In this document: positions 52,592-62,900 of the stretch, piece after piece | Position numbering within the stretch: position 1 is the stretch's first letter | Layout of the letters: every line of letters begins with the position of its first letter | NCBI RefSeq assembly: GCF_000293805.1 | Contig: NZ_AMBZ01000003.1 | Coordinates: forward strand, 620,001 to 684,000 | Direction of reading: 5' to 3' | Origin: Paenibacillus alvei DSM 29 | GTDB lineage: Bacteria; Bacillota; Bacilli; Paenibacillales; Paenibacillaceae | DNA: 64,000 nucleotides | Position numbers and translations under genes: made by a program | The notes under the pieces: generated by a model | Database searches by the model: none | Seen by the model: the letters and a program-made list of their open reading frames with translations, nothing else | What the model was told of the DNA's origin: nothing

Positions 52592-53203
52592 ATGCAACCA
52601 TTTACATCCATGAATGGTCTTGTTGCCCCAGTCGATCGGGTCAACGTAGATACAGATGCTATCATTCCGAAGCAATTTTTGAAGCGTATTGAACGGAGCG
52701 GATTCGGACAGTTCTTGTTCTATGAATGGAGATTTGATGAGGACGGCAACGTTATCCCTTCGTTCACGTTGAATCAGCCACAATATGATGGAGCTTCCGT
52801 CCTGCTGTCCCGCGCGAATTTTGGCTGCGGCTCATCTCGTGAGCATGCGCCATGGGCGATTCTCGATTATGGCTTCCGTTGTGTCATCGCTCCATCCTTC
52901 GCAGATATATTTTACAATAACTGCTTCAAGAATGGCATCTTACCTATTAAGCTGTCGGAAGAGCAGGTTGATGAGCTGTTTCGCCGTGCTGCAGAGAAGG
53001 CAGGGTATCGGTTAGAAGTGAATTTAGAAGAGAAGACAATTACAGATGCTTATGGCTTGAGCTACGCCTTCGATTTGGATGAGCATCGCCGTCAATTTTT
53101 GCTGCAAGGTCTCGATGATATCGGACTGACACTGAAGCATGAAGATGCAATTACGGCATACGAAGCTGCAAACGCAGCCCGTGTTGCTTACCCAATGGTA
53201 TAA
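52592..53203 (+). CDS. leuD: 3-isopropylmalate dehydratase, small subunit
   Basis: 203 residues, swivel domain with '[16 protein letters not shown]', '[42 protein letters not shown]'. Completes the LeuC active site. AGGGAGG 9-10 nt before the ATG, 14 nt after leuC. A strong terminator follows. Confidence 0.95.
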   Translation: MQPFTSMNGLVAPVDRVNVDTDAIIPKQFLKRIERSGFGQFLFYEWRFDEDGNVIPSFTLNQPQYDGASVLLSRANFGCGSSREHAPWAILDYGFRCVIAPSFADIFYNNCFKNGILPIKLSEEQVDELFRRAAEKAGYRLEVNLEEKTITDAYGLSYAFDLDEHRRQFLLQGLDDIGLTLKHEDAITAYEAANAARVAYPMV

Positions 53204-53227
53204 TTGAACGGCAAGATAGCAGTGTAT

Positions 53228-53267
53228 AAAATCCCTGGATCGCTGTAGCGAACCGGGGATTTTTTTA
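53228..53267 (+). terminator. Terminator of leuCD
   Basis: AAATCCCTGGATCGC / GCGAACCGGGGATTT hairpin with TGTA loop and T7. Confidence 0.8.
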
Positions 53268-53765
53268 GCGATCAAGGTCGCTGGCTTTCGTGTGGCAAGT
53301 TGTGTAAAGCGCATGTCGGATCAAAAGGTTGCTACATACATGAATAATTTGCTCGATGAGTGCTTTTAAAGAGCCGATTCCTTCCGAGGAGATGCTGGAA
53401 CAAATACCTGGAATGTAAGATGAACTGCGGAGACCCCTGTTTTCATTATTTCTGCAGTAAAGAAGTAGCATGTGTTCAGTAGACCCATTTTCTATTTGCA
53501 CTTTTTGTATGATCAGGCACGAAATAGTGAACCGTCTATTTTTGGTTGTTACGTATCCTGTCAATATTTATGTTCAAATGTGCAACTTTTGTCTTGCCAT
53601 GGGGGAGTAGGTGTTTTACATTTAATACGAGGGATATTTTAGCAGATTATTTTTAGCCAAAAAATGTAGAAAACACGCAACTTTTGTACTTTTTATACGT
53701 CTAATAATACGTCCGTTCTTAATAGACAAATAGAATAGTGCGGAACATGACGAAAGGATGTAGAG
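53268..53765. other. 500-bp intergenic region between leuD and the amidase gene
   Basis: No convincing gene. The minus-strand frame at 53265-53564 lacks an ATG and a ribosome binding site. The 11-mer GCAACTTTTGT occurs twice, at 53582-53592 and 53677-53687; the second copy is part of an ECF-type promoter. Confidence 0.55.
53679..53703 (+). promoter_or_regulatory. Candidate ECF sigma promoter of the amidase gene
   Basis: AAC (53679-53681), exactly 16 bp, CGTCTA (53698-53703), the skeleton of SigM/SigW-class promoters (AAC-N16-CGTC). It lies about 60 bp before the start codon of a cell-wall amidase, a usual kind of ECF target. Confidence 0.55.
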
Positions 53766-55253
53766 GTGAAGATGCAGAAAAAACAAAAATTTGCGGTTGG
53801 ATTGCTATTGATGCTGTTATGTTTAGTGTTTCCTTCGATGGGACAAGCTGCGCCTGATACAAGCTTGTACTTAAATGGGAATTCTTTGGCCTTGCCAGAG
53901 AACATTTCAATGCTGAACAATTCGGTCATGGTCCCGATTCGCGTCGTTTCCGAGGAGTTGGGTTATAAGGTTGATTGGAATCAGAAGGCGAAGACGGTAG
54001 CTATAAATGATAATAGCAGAAGCTTGAATCTCACCGTCAATCAGAAGACGGCGACAGTTGATAACAAAGATGTTACACTCGTTGCACCTCCGATTATTAA
54101 GAGCGATATTGCGCTTGTCCCACTTCGTTTTATCGGCGAAAATATGGGACTGAAGGTAGACTGGGATAATTCTACCAAATCGGTGTATATGTTTACATCC
54201 GAAGAGGTGGTGACGCCTCCAACTACCAATCCGGGCAATGACTCGTCATCAGACAATGGCACGGGAGGCTCTGGCGAAGAGCAAGTGAAGCCAGACAGCA
54301 ATCATGCAGTTGTTACGGATTTCTCATTTGACATTAACCAATTACATATCGCATTAGATCATAATGTAAGACCGAGCATTACGACAATGGATAGCCCTGA
54401 CCGGGTTGTTATTGACTTGCCGAATGCAGTGTTTTCGGATCAATTTTATGAGAAATACAGTTTCAAACAGGATGGGCAAGGGGAATATGTAGTATCAGAT
54501 TACCCAGATGTTCAGCGAATTCGCTTTGCAATGTTCAGTGACAAACCGAACACCGTGCGTTTCGTAATCGATGCAAGCTATCCATTGAATGGCAACGTCA
54601 CACTGAATGATCAAGGTCTGACAACAATCGCGCTGTCGCAAGCCGACGGGAATAATGGCAACAACAATGGCGGTACAACGAAACCGCCAGTTACACCAAA
54701 TAAGCCGAATGGTACGTATACCGTTGTCATTGATGCCGGTCATGGAGGCAAGGATTCCGGTGCGATCAGCTTGACCAAGAAGACGGAAAAGGACTTTACT
54801 TTGGCACTTGCCTTGAAAGTCGGAGAGTTACTTCGTAAAGAAGAAAAGATCAATCTTGTTATGACGCGCGAAGACGATTCATTCCCTGAATTATCGGATC
54901 GTTCATCGCTTGCGAACAAAATTGGTGCGGATATATTCGTATCGATACATGGAAACAGTGCGAAAAATAGCCCTTCTGTAACAGGTACGGAGACGTTCTA
55001 TTATCACAAGAGCAGCGAAGCACTTGCCAAGACGTTGCATAAAAATTTATTGAATGGAACGCAATTTAAGGATCGGGGTATCAAATTTGGAGATCTCCAT
55101 GTCGTTCGAGAAACGAAGATGCCGTCGGCTCTGCTCGAAATAGGCTTTTTAACGAGTACGAATGACGAACCTCAGATGTTCGATGAGCAGTTCCAATGGC
55201 GCGTTGCAGAGAACATTGTCAAAGGAATTAAAGAATATTTGGGCGTATCCTGA
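53766..55253 (+). CDS. Secreted N-acetylmuramoyl-L-alanine amidase with copper amine oxidase-like and AMIN domains
   Basis: 495 residues from a GTG with AAAGGA 7 nt upstream (ATG 53772 also possible). Signal peptide ending near 'GQAAPD'. Residues about 32-145 hold a copper-amine-oxidase N-terminal-like domain ('NSVMVPIRVVSEELGYKVDWNQKAKTVAI', 'ALVPLRFIGENMGLKVDWDNSTKSVYMF'). After a Ser/Gly/Asn linker comes an AMIN domain (about 175-300), an Asn/Gly-rich linker and the Amidase_3 domain ('TVVIDAGHGGKDSGAIS', 'IFVSIHGNSAKN', 'ALLEIGFLTSTNDE'), with zinc histidines and glutamate in place. Cuts the peptide from MurNAc in peptidoglycan. Confidence 0.92.
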   Translation: MKMQKKQKFAVGLLLMLLCLVFPSMGQAAPDTSLYLNGNSLALPENISMLNNSVMVPIRVVSEELGYKVDWNQKAKTVAINDNSRSLNLTVNQKTATVDNKDVTLVAPPIIKSDIALVPLRFIGENMGLKVDWDNSTKSVYMFTSEEVVTPPTTNPGNDSSSDNGTGGSGEEQVKPDSNHAVVTDFSFDINQLHIALDHNVRPSITTMDSPDRVVIDLPNAVFSDQFYEKYSFKQDGQGEYVVSDYPDVQRIRFAMFSDKPNTVRFVIDASYPLNGNVTLNDQGLTTIALSQADGNNGNNNGGTTKPPVTPNKPNGTYTVVIDAGHGGKDSGAISLTKKTEKDFTLALALKVGELLRKEEKINLVMTREDDSFPELSDRSSLANKIGADIFVSIHGNSAKNSPSVTGTETFYYHKSSEALAKTLHKNLLNGTQFKDRGIKFGDLHVVRETKMPSALLEIGFLTSTNDEPQMFDEQFQWRVAENIVKGIKEYLGVS

Positions 55254-55317
55254 TTCCTGATAATGCAACCTTTTGCAGACTGTAGCGTTATGAACGATGT
55301 AAAGGAGGTCATGATTG

Positions 55318-55917
55318 ATGAAGACACGCAAATGGTGGGCGCTGGCAGCAGTAGTACTATCCATTACAATTATAAGTGCATGTGGCGCAAAGCCAACGAC
55401 GAATGGAGCTCAGCCAGATCAACCAACAGCAGAACAACCGACGACAGAAAAGCCGTCCGGGGAGACGACACAACCTGAGCAGCCAATAACAGACAACAAC
55501 ACCAATGGAGAATCCAAAGCTGACAAAAAGGAGCAAACGCTCGATGTCTACGTTTCGGATGACCAATTGATGGAGCTGAAAAGCTACAAAAAGAAGATTC
55601 AGTTTGCAAATGATAATGAAAAATATCAGGCTGCGTTAGAAGCATTACAATCGTCTGATAATGACAAGGACATTCCATTATGGAAAAGCATCGACTTTAA
55701 ATCCGTAAAAATGGAGAATGGTACGCTTGTCATTGATATTCATATTACGGAAGAGGGCCATCTTGGCGCTGGAGGCGAACAGTTCGCGTTAGAGTCTCTC
55801 ACGAAGACGATGTTCCAATTCGATGAAGTAAAGGCAATTGATATTCTGGTAGACGGAAAATCAGATGAAAGCTTGATGGGACATGTAACCTTGGATCATC
55901 CAATTAAGCGTCCTTAA
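55318..55917 (+). CDS. GerMN-domain lipoprotein
   Basis: 199 residues from ATG 55318 with AAAGGAGG 9 nt upstream. Lipoprotein signal with cysteine in 'TIISACGAKP', followed by a Thr/Pro/Gln-rich linker (about 25-65) and a GerMN domain ('QTLDVYVSDDQLMELKSYKKKIQF', 'NGTLVIDIHITEEGHLGAGGEQFALESLTKTMFQFDEVKAIDILVDGK'). The domain is found in GerM of spores and in cell-wall-associated lipoproteins. Follows the amidase by 64 nt, so a joint envelope role is plausible. Confidence 0.86.
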   Translation: MKTRKWWALAAVVLSITIISACGAKPTTNGAQPDQPTAEQPTTEKPSGETTQPEQPITDNNTNGESKADKKEQTLDVYVSDDQLMELKSYKKKIQFANDNEKYQAALEALQSSDNDKDIPLWKSIDFKSVKMENGTLVIDIHITEEGHLGAGGEQFALESLTKTMFQFDEVKAIDILVDGKSDESLMGHVTLDHPIKRP

Positions 55918-55965
55918 AAAGAACGAAACGTGTTAGAAAAACAAAATAATACCAGTAATTATTCG

Positions 55966-55995
55966 AGAACAGGGGCAGGAATTGCCCCTGTTCTT
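55966..55995 (+). terminator. Hairpin after the GerMN gene
   Basis: AGAACAGGGGCA (55966-55977) pairs perfectly with TGCCCCTGTTCT (55983-55994) around a 5-nt loop. The T tract is poor, so termination is likely but not certain. Confidence 0.55.
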
Positions 55996-56044
55996 GTCGA
56001 AAAAGAACATCTTACGAGGAAATTTATGTGGAAGGGGATGCACC

Positions 56045-58813
56045 ATGCAATCAAATAAAAAACCACGTGTGCGCAAAGCACGTGCCTTAACAAGTGCGTT
56101 ATTGGCCGTATCCATGATGCTGACAACTATGCAATTTGCTATGGCAGCGGAGTCGAATTCGGCTACGAAGACGAATCAAGTAACATCAACCTCGAATACA
56201 AGTCCGATATTCAGCGATGTTAAGCTTGGTTATTGGGCAGAAAAACATATACATAAGCTTGCTGCATTGGGTGTTCTTAAGGGGGATAACGGGAAGTTCC
56301 GTCCCGGAGATGCTGTAACACAACAAGAAGCGATCGCAATGGCTATTCGCTACATGGGGCTGGAGGGTGAACTTAATTCTACAGATTCCGTAGCCCTTCC
56401 TGCTGATTTTAAAGTAGGCACTTATTTCAAGCCATATATCGTTCTTGCACTTCAAAAAGGGCTTTTGGACAAAAATGAACTTGCAAATCCAGATAAGAAG
56501 CAAGCATGGGGCGATAAGAAGGCAACTCGTGAATGGGTAACGAAAATATTGGTTCGTGCAGTCGGCAAGCAAGCGGATGCGGAACGTGCGATGAGCAAAA
56601 AAACAACGTTTGCTGACAATAGTAAAATTAGTGCTACTGCATTGGGTTATGTCAACACAGCAGTTGATCTTGAATTGACAACTGGATTGACTGGCAATCG
56701 TTTTGATCCTCAAGGCAATGTAACCCGTGCGCAGCTCGCAACGTTTTTCAGCCGCGGAGAAAAAGTGTACAAGGTGAAGCATGCTTCCGAGGCACTCGGT
56801 TATGTAATGAGCATGAATGATCAAGAGATGCGTCTCTACACGGAGGATGGCAAATCAGTATCCTACCGCTGCGACAGCAAAACGATGTACTATAAAACAG
56901 ACAGCGAGCAGGCGATCAAGGCTTCCGAGATCGGGTTATATATGAAAATCCGAGTTGTTGTACAATCGGGGAATGCGACTTATATTGAATTGATTGACGC
57001 AGAGCCGAAGGTGGAGACGTCTACCGTTAAGCTGAGATACGTTGCGCCTTCAGAGAAGAAGCTGTACTTTACGAGAGATGGCTCTGATGCATTGTCTGAT
57101 ATTGTGTATGACAGCAGCGCGACAGTATTCAAAGATGCCAGCGGCAACACGATCGAGCCTTCCAAGCTGGTTACGGACAGTGAGCTTGTTATCAAGCGGG
57201 AGACATTTACGAATGAACGCAAAATCATTGAGGTGCAGATTAAATCGGGACCAATCAATAAGTCTGCTAAAGGGACAATCACTTCGGTAGATGCTAAAAA
57301 CCGTTCGGTTACGATCAAATCCGAGAGTGGAGAAAGCGAAACATACACGGTTGCAGAGGGCGCTTACGTACGGTATAAGGATCAATTGTTGTCCGGGCTT
57401 AGCAGTCTCAAGGAAAATGATAAAGTCAATTATACGGTGAAGAATAGCGTCATCACTGAAATCGAATTGATGAACGCTCAACAATTGACCATCACGGGAA
57501 CCTTGTATGAAAAAGGTACGTCGAAAACCAGCATTACGATCCGAAAAGAAGACAATAGGTTGGAAGCGAAATTGCTTGCGCGTGAAGTAACGATTGATAT
57601 TGATGGCATGAAAAATCCTTCCTTCGATGATATCGTAGCTGGTGAATACGGGGATCGTGTAGAATTAACGCTAAACAGCGATGATCTCGTTACGAACATT
57701 AAGGTCATGAACCGGAAGGCCGAAATGTTAATTGGAGCTACGGTTGTAGATTACGATAGAGGGAACAATTTGTTGATGGTGATGGACGAGCGCAAAGAGC
57801 CGCATGCTTTCAAGTTGACAAATGAAACGCGTTTTGAGAACAACGGAGTTAAGGTTGCAGTTGATGATATCGCGAGTCAATTAAAAGATGGCAAGCGTAA
57901 GGTTAACATTCAATATACAGCCAAAAATGCGCTCCTTGTGCAGTTTGTCAACAAGTTTGAAGGGACGTTTGTCTTTGCTAGCTCAACCGCTAAGACGGTG
58001 ACGATGAAGCTTGCCAATGGGCAGACGGTTACGCTGCCGTATAAGAGCAACACACTTAGTGTTGAAAAATATGGAAAAAGCGGCGTTTCATTGAATGATG
58101 TGAATAATGGTGATACAATTGTAGCTTACTTCACTGATGATCAGTCTTCAGTAACATCACTTGCCGTTCGTCAAACCCTGCAGTTTGAGGTTGCGTCTCG
58201 TGATGCAGCGAAGTATCGCATGCGCTTGCGCTCCAACGGTTCAACAATCGAGGAATTCTATGTAGGCAGTGCAACGATTTATGATTTGAACAACAACAAG
58301 ATCAAGATTGCAGACTTGAAGGATAATGACTATGTCAATGTTGTATTGGACGGACGCTCTATCGTGGAGGTGCGTCAAGTTCAAGTTACATACGGTCGAG
58401 TAGAGTCTGTAGATACGAACAACGGTTCGATTCGTGTGCGCGACAATAGCGGTTCTTTGTCTGTCCACCAAGTAGGCAAGAACGCGCAAATTCAGGTTGA
58501 TAATTCCTCGACATCGAATTTGAGCGCGTTGAAAGAAGGAGACCGTGTAGAGGTGCGCAAGGACACAAGCGATCTTGCAGTTGTGAAGCTGATCAGCGGC
58601 GTGAAGCGCAGCTTCTGGCGTTATAATTCCAGTACGAGTGAATTGTACGTCAAACGCACCATGGCAGAAAATAATTATATATTCAATGTTCATCCGAATG
58701 CATTTATTCATTCGAAGGGCGAGAAAATCAGCCTGTCTTCCATTAAAGAAGATACCGATATTATGTTGTATATGATTAAGGATCAGGTTGTTGAAATCGA
58801 GAAAGTGTCTTAA
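56045..58813 (+). CDS. S-layer homology (SLH) domain surface protein
   Basis: 922 residues from ATG 56045 (GAAGGGG upstream). Signal peptide 'RALTSALLAVSMMLTTMQFAMAAE'. Three SLH-like modules between about 50 and 250 ('FSDVKLGYWAEKHIHKLAALGVLKGDNGKFRPGDAVTQQEAI', 'YFKPYIVLALQKGLL', 'FADNSKISATALGYVNTAVDLELTTGLTGNRFDPQGNVTRAQLATFF'), binding pyruvylated cell-wall polymer. The remaining 670 residues are repeated beta-rich units with 'GTITSVDAKNRSVTIKSESGE', 'ATVVDYDRGNNLLMVMDE', 'GRVESVDTNNGSIRVRDNSG', i.e. multiple OB/KOW-like repeats of about 80-90 residues. A surface scaffold; ligand unknown. Confidence 0.88.
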   Translation: MQSNKKPRVRKARALTSALLAVSMMLTTMQFAMAAESNSATKTNQVTSTSNTSPIFSDVKLGYWAEKHIHKLAALGVLKGDNGKFRPGDAVTQQEAIAMAIRYMGLEGELNSTDSVALPADFKVGTYFKPYIVLALQKGLLDKNELANPDKKQAWGDKKATREWVTKILVRAVGKQADAERAMSKKTTFADNSKISATALGYVNTAVDLELTTGLTGNRFDPQGNVTRAQLATFFSRGEKVYKVKHASEALGYVMSMNDQEMRLYTEDGKSVSYRCDSKTMYYKTDSEQAIKASEIGLYMKIRVVVQSGNATYIELIDAEPKVETSTVKLRYVAPSEKKLYFTRDGSDALSDIVYDSSATVFKDASGNTIEPSKLVTDSELVIKRETFTNERKIIEVQIKSGPINKSAKGTITSVDAKNRSVTIKSESGESETYTVAEGAYVRYKDQLLSGLSSLKENDKVNYTVKNSVITEIELMNAQQLTITGTLYEKGTSKTSITIRKEDNRLEAKLLAREVTIDIDGMKNPSFDDIVAGEYGDRVELTLNSDDLVTNIKVMNRKAEMLIGATVVDYDRGNNLLMVMDERKEPHAFKLTNETRFENNGVKVAVDDIASQLKDGKRKVNIQYTAKNALLVQFVNKFEGTFVFASSTAKTVTMKLANGQTVTLPYKSNTLSVEKYGKSGVSLNDVNNGDTIVAYFTDDQSSVTSLAVRQTLQFEVASRDAAKYRMRLRSNGSTIEEFYVGSATIYDLNNNKIKIADLKDNDYVNVVLDGRSIVEVRQVQVTYGRVESVDTNNGSIRVRDNSGSLSVHQVGKNAQIQVDNSSTSNLSALKEGDRVEVRKDTSDLAVVKLISGVKRSFWRYNSSTSELYVKRTMAENNYIFNVHPNAFIHSKGEKISLSSIKEDTDIMLYMIKDQVVEIEKVS

Positions 58814-58835
58814 ACTACGATTAGGTTCACTACGA

Positions 58836-58867
58836 GCCGTCTCACCTTTGCGGGTGAGGCGGTTTTT
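58836..58867 (+). terminator. Terminator of the SLH gene
   Basis: GCCGTCTCACC / GGGTGAGGCGG hairpin with TTTGC loop and T5. Confidence 0.78.
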
Positions 58868-58914
58868 AGGTGAACCGTCAAGAAGAATGGATAGAAAGGT
58901 GAGGTGACTCCTAG

Positions 58915-59610
58915 ATGGCAACAAGTGTCCGCGTCCGTCATATTCTCGATACGATTGCTCAGATGTACCCTGATGCGCATTGCGAGTTGACTCACTCCAA
59001 TCCGTTCGAATTGACAATTGCAGTCCTGTTGTCAGCCCAATGTACAGACGAGACGGTGAATAAGGTAACGGCCACGCTGTTCCAAAAGTATAAATCACCG
59101 GAGGATTATTTAGCTGTTCCACTCGAAGAGCTGGAATCGGATATTCGTCGAATTGGTTTGTTCCGCAACAAGGCGAAAAATATTCAGAAGCTATGCCAAA
59201 TTCTCATTGATAAATACAGTGGTGAAGTACCTCGGGAGCACGCTCAATTGACAGAGCTTCCGGGTGTCGGCAGAAAGACGGCCAATGTGGTCGTTTCCAA
59301 CGCCTTCGGTGTGCCTGCAATGGCAGTGGACACACATGTCGAGCGCGTCTCCAAGCGCTTGCGACTAGCTAACGAAGACGATAGTGTGTTGGAAGTGGAG
59401 AAGAAGCTGATGCGAAAAATTCCTCGTGAAGAATGGACAATCACGCATCACCGGTTAATCTTTTTTGGACGTTATCATTGCAAAGCGCAATCCCCCCAAT
59501 GTGACATTTGTCCGCTGCTAGATAGTTGTCGAGAGGGTAAAATACGTATGAAAGCGACCAAACCTAGAAAGACTGGAAAATATAAGAACGTGGATGGGAG
59601 TCGGTCGTGA
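58915..59610 (+). CDS. nth: Endonuclease III
   Basis: 231 residues. Helix-hairpin-helix 'LTELPGVGRKTANVVVSNAF' with the catalytic lysine, aspartate in 'MAVDTHVERVSKRL', and the 4Fe-4S cluster C-x6-C-x2-C-x5-C in 'CKAQSPQCDICPLLDSC'. Removes oxidised pyrimidines and nicks abasic sites. AAAGGTGAGG upstream of the ATG. In Bacillus nth follows dnaD directly; here about 20 kb separate them. A lysine/arginine-rich tail of 20 residues is slightly long. Confidence 0.94.
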   Translation: MATSVRVRHILDTIAQMYPDAHCELTHSNPFELTIAVLLSAQCTDETVNKVTATLFQKYKSPEDYLAVPLEELESDIRRIGLFRNKAKNIQKLCQILIDKYSGEVPREHAQLTELPGVGRKTANVVVSNAFGVPAMAVDTHVERVSKRLRLANEDDSVLEVEKKLMRKIPREEWTITHHRLIFFGRYHCKAQSPQCDICPLLDSCREGKIRMKATKPRKTGKYKNVDGSRS

Positions 59611-59882
59611 TGAAATGTATTTCGGTATACACGAATGATTTTGAACAATTTTCTAATATTTATGAAAAAATTATGCAAACACCTCTTCAAGAGGATGAAG
59701 AACGTGAAATTGACGGTGTTACGGTATATGCAGCTGGACAAGTCCCTGATCAGTATGTCGAACGTATGCGCCAAAAACGTGATGTTGTCGTTATGCGTGT
59801 GAAGGATGCAGGAATTACAATCCTGCAGCGCGGAGAACAATTCGAAATCATTCTCCCTGAACAGCAAAATATGGTACACTAG
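59610..59882 (+). CDS. Small conserved hypothetical protein
   Basis: 90 residues from an ATG whose A is the last base of the nth stop codon (TGATG), with GGGAG 8 nt upstream; a GTG one codon earlier is possible. Pattern 'MKCISVYTNDFEQFSNIYEKIMQTPLQEDEEREIDGVTVYAAGQVPDQYVERM' and 'VVVMRVKDAGITILQRGEQFEIILP' suggests a soluble alpha/beta fold. Translational coupling to nth is clear. I cannot name the family. Confidence 0.72.
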   Translation: MKCISVYTNDFEQFSNIYEKIMQTPLQEDEEREIDGVTVYAAGQVPDQYVERMRQKRDVVVMRVKDAGITILQRGEQFEIILPEQQNMVH

Positions 59883-59929
59883 AAACCGAGTAGAAGGCAA
59901 AAAGAGGAAGCCGATTACTCGGTTTTTTC
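59883..59929 (+). terminator. Terminator after the nth operon
   Basis: AAACCGAGTA (59883-59892) pairs with TACTCGGTTT (59916-59925) over a 23-nt loop, followed by TTTT. Confidence 0.7.
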
Positions 59930-59988
59930 TATGCCTAGGCATAATATTAGGCGTTCTGTTAGTTATCGATGCGACGAGGGAGACGTGA

Positions 59989-62900
59989 ATGGAGAAGATG
60001 AATGCGAGGTTGCACACCAATTCGGCCATTGCGGAGAAAGACAGCGGGGAACTCGGAAAATGGCTGAAGCATACAGCGGAACAGATGCAGCATAGGGGAG
60101 ATGTGCAGCACGCCGAGAAGATGCTGGAACTTGCGAAGAAATGGCAAGAATCGATCGTGATGGTTACGTTCTGCGGCCATTTTTCAGCAGGAAAATCAAG
60201 TGTGATTAATGCATTGTGCGGCAAGCAGCTGCTGCCATCCAGCCCAATTCCAACGAGTGCAAATGTAGTTACGCTCCGTTATGGCGAGCGCCATGCACGG
60301 GTGCTTCGGCGGTTAGGGGATGGATCAGTACAGGAGGAGCCTGTCCAATTTGAGCAATTGGATGAGATATGCCGCGATGGTATAGGCATAGAGCGTGTTG
60401 TGCTCTTTGATGAAATTGAGTGGATGGAGCAAGGAGTCGCTCTGCTGGATACTCCAGGGGTCGATTCAACAGATGCTGCTCATCGGGCGGCTACTGAGGA
60501 AGCCATGCATCTGGCTGATATTGTGTTCTATGTAACGGATTATAATCATGTGCAGTCAGAGACGAATTTTGCGTTTGCAAAGGAAGTTGCAGATGCGGGC
60601 AAGCCGCTTATTTGGATCGTCAATCAGATTGATAAACATCGTGAGCAGGAGCTGACCTTCGAATCCTATCAACAGGATGTGAAAAGTGCACTGGATGCGT
60701 GGCAGCTTAAGCCTGAGGGTGTGTTTTACATATCTGTTAAGCAGCCTGAACATCCGCTTAATGAATGGAATGCGCTTGAAGCTTATGTGCGCCAAGCTGC
60801 TATGGAACGGTTGCCGCTCGTTCGTTATGGCATTATGCGTGCGGCATGCGAGATGATTGCAGCGCATGCCAAGTTATTGAAGGAGCCTTATGTAAGCAAG
60901 CGTGAGCAATTCATTGAACGTATAGGTGACGAGGCTGCCTTGATGACATGGAAGGAGCAAGTGCGCCAAGCGGAACAACGAGTTGCGGAGCTTACAGCAC
61001 GACAAGAGGAAGTAAATGATCTGTTTCAGAAGCAGCTACAGCAGCTGCTTGCCAATGCAAATGTGACGCCTGCAGCTATGCGTGATCAGGCACAGCAATA
61101 TTTAGAGTCACGAAAGCCAGGCTTCAAGGTTGGCTTCTTATTCTCTGGGGTGAAGACGGAAACGGAACGTAATCAACGTCTGAATGCTCTTACATCCATA
61201 TGGAAGGATGGATTGCGGGCGAATGTAGAAGTTCATCTAATCCAATTGATTCGTGCACTTGCTGAGGAGGTTGGGGCGGACGGTCAAGAAGCATCTTCTG
61301 CTATGGAGAGCGCATTGCCTGATTTGGGCAAAAGCTGGCTGGCAGCTTCGGTATCAGAAGGGGCAAGCGGCTCGCCAGAGTATACGTTGAATTATTGCCG
61401 CTCGCTTGCTGATGAAGCTCGAACCTTACTGCGCAGAGCTGCTCTGACCGTTGCAGAGCCTTTGTTGAAGATCAAGCTCCAGCGATATCGAGATGATTTT
61501 TTGCAAGCAGAGAGAGAGTTAGCAGAGATGAAGTCGCTTCATCTTGATTACACAGAATTGGAGAGCAGCTTGCAGGCAATTGATCAAATGGAAGCGGAGT
61601 TGGCTCGTCAGATCGAATTGTGGCTGCCAGCCGATAAGCAGCAGCATGGATGGAACGGTCTGCTTCCAGATGTTCTTAGCGTGAAGCAGCAAGCGTGCAG
61701 CAAGCAGAAAATAAAAGGCGGCCACTCGGTATCGCAGTCGATGAACAATGCAGAATGCAATTCTAATGCTGTCAATAGGCTTGGCAGTTCTGCTCAAGCG
61801 GTGAAACGCTCTGATAAACAGGCAATCGTTGAGTCGTGGCTGGAGCTGTCTGATGATGATGGTAACAGAACAAGTGAGGAGCAGGGTGAATATGCCCAAG
61901 CCTATGCAAGTAGATATGGATCAGCACAAGGGCTTTATGAGCATGATACAACGGTATCCGGAAGCTCTCAGCAGCCAATTGAAAATTCGGAAGCACCTAG
62001 ACAAGTCCGTCGTAGGCTGACAGATACGGCTGGAAAGCTCGAACAAGCAGCAGGCGTTCTTGAACAGCTGGATTCGATGCGTATGCTTGCGTCAGAGATG
62101 CGCGACAAGGCCAAACGGCTAGTTGAGAACCGCTTCACAGTAGCGCTATTCGGGGCCTTCAGCGCCGGGAAATCATCATTCGCGAATGCCCTTATCGGAC
62201 AGAACGCTCTCCCGGTATCGCCCAACCCGACGACAGCTGCGATTAATACAATCGCTGCTGCAACAGACGCGCACCCGCATGGCACGGCGCGCGTAACGAT
62301 GAAGCGCGAAGCGAAGCTGCTGGATGACCTTCGCTACGCGCTGGAAACCTTGGGCGAGCCGAGTGCTTCCACCATGGAGATGGAGGAAGCGCTGCATGCG
62401 CTCGCCCGGATTCGCCCGGAGACGATTCATCCTTCCGGGCGCCCTTACTACCGCTTCATCCAGGCTGTGAAGCGGGGAATCGATAAGGCTCGAGGCCTAT
62501 TGGGCCAGGAGCTTATGGTCGATGAAGCAGAATATCGCTTATTCGTAAGCGATGAATCTCGTTCAGCCTTTGTTGAACGTATTGATCTATTTATTGACAG
62601 CGAGCTCACGAGACAAGGCTTCGTCTTCGTAGATACACCAGGTGCAGACTCAATTAATGCAAGGCATACAGGTGTTGCATTTGAGTATATGAAACAAGCC
62701 GATATCATTTTGTTTGTGACGTACTATAACCACGCTTTTTCACAAGCAGATCGGCAATTTCTTACCCAACTTGGCCGTGTCAAGGATGCCTTCGAGCTGG
62801 ATAAAATGTTCTTCGTTGTCAACGCATCGGATCTAGCCGCTTCTCCAGAAGAGCTTTCAAGCGTGCTTGATTATGTAGAGGATAGACTGCGTGAGTTCGG

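Noticed and set aside
53265-53564. 99-codon minus-strand frame in the leuD-amidase gap
   Set aside because: Starts at TTG with no ribosome binding site, begins on the leuD terminator side and has no recognisable motif.
58241-59122. 293-codon minus-strand frame across the SLH gene end and nth start
   Set aside because: It spans two solid plus-strand genes and a terminator and shows no domain; a shadow frame.
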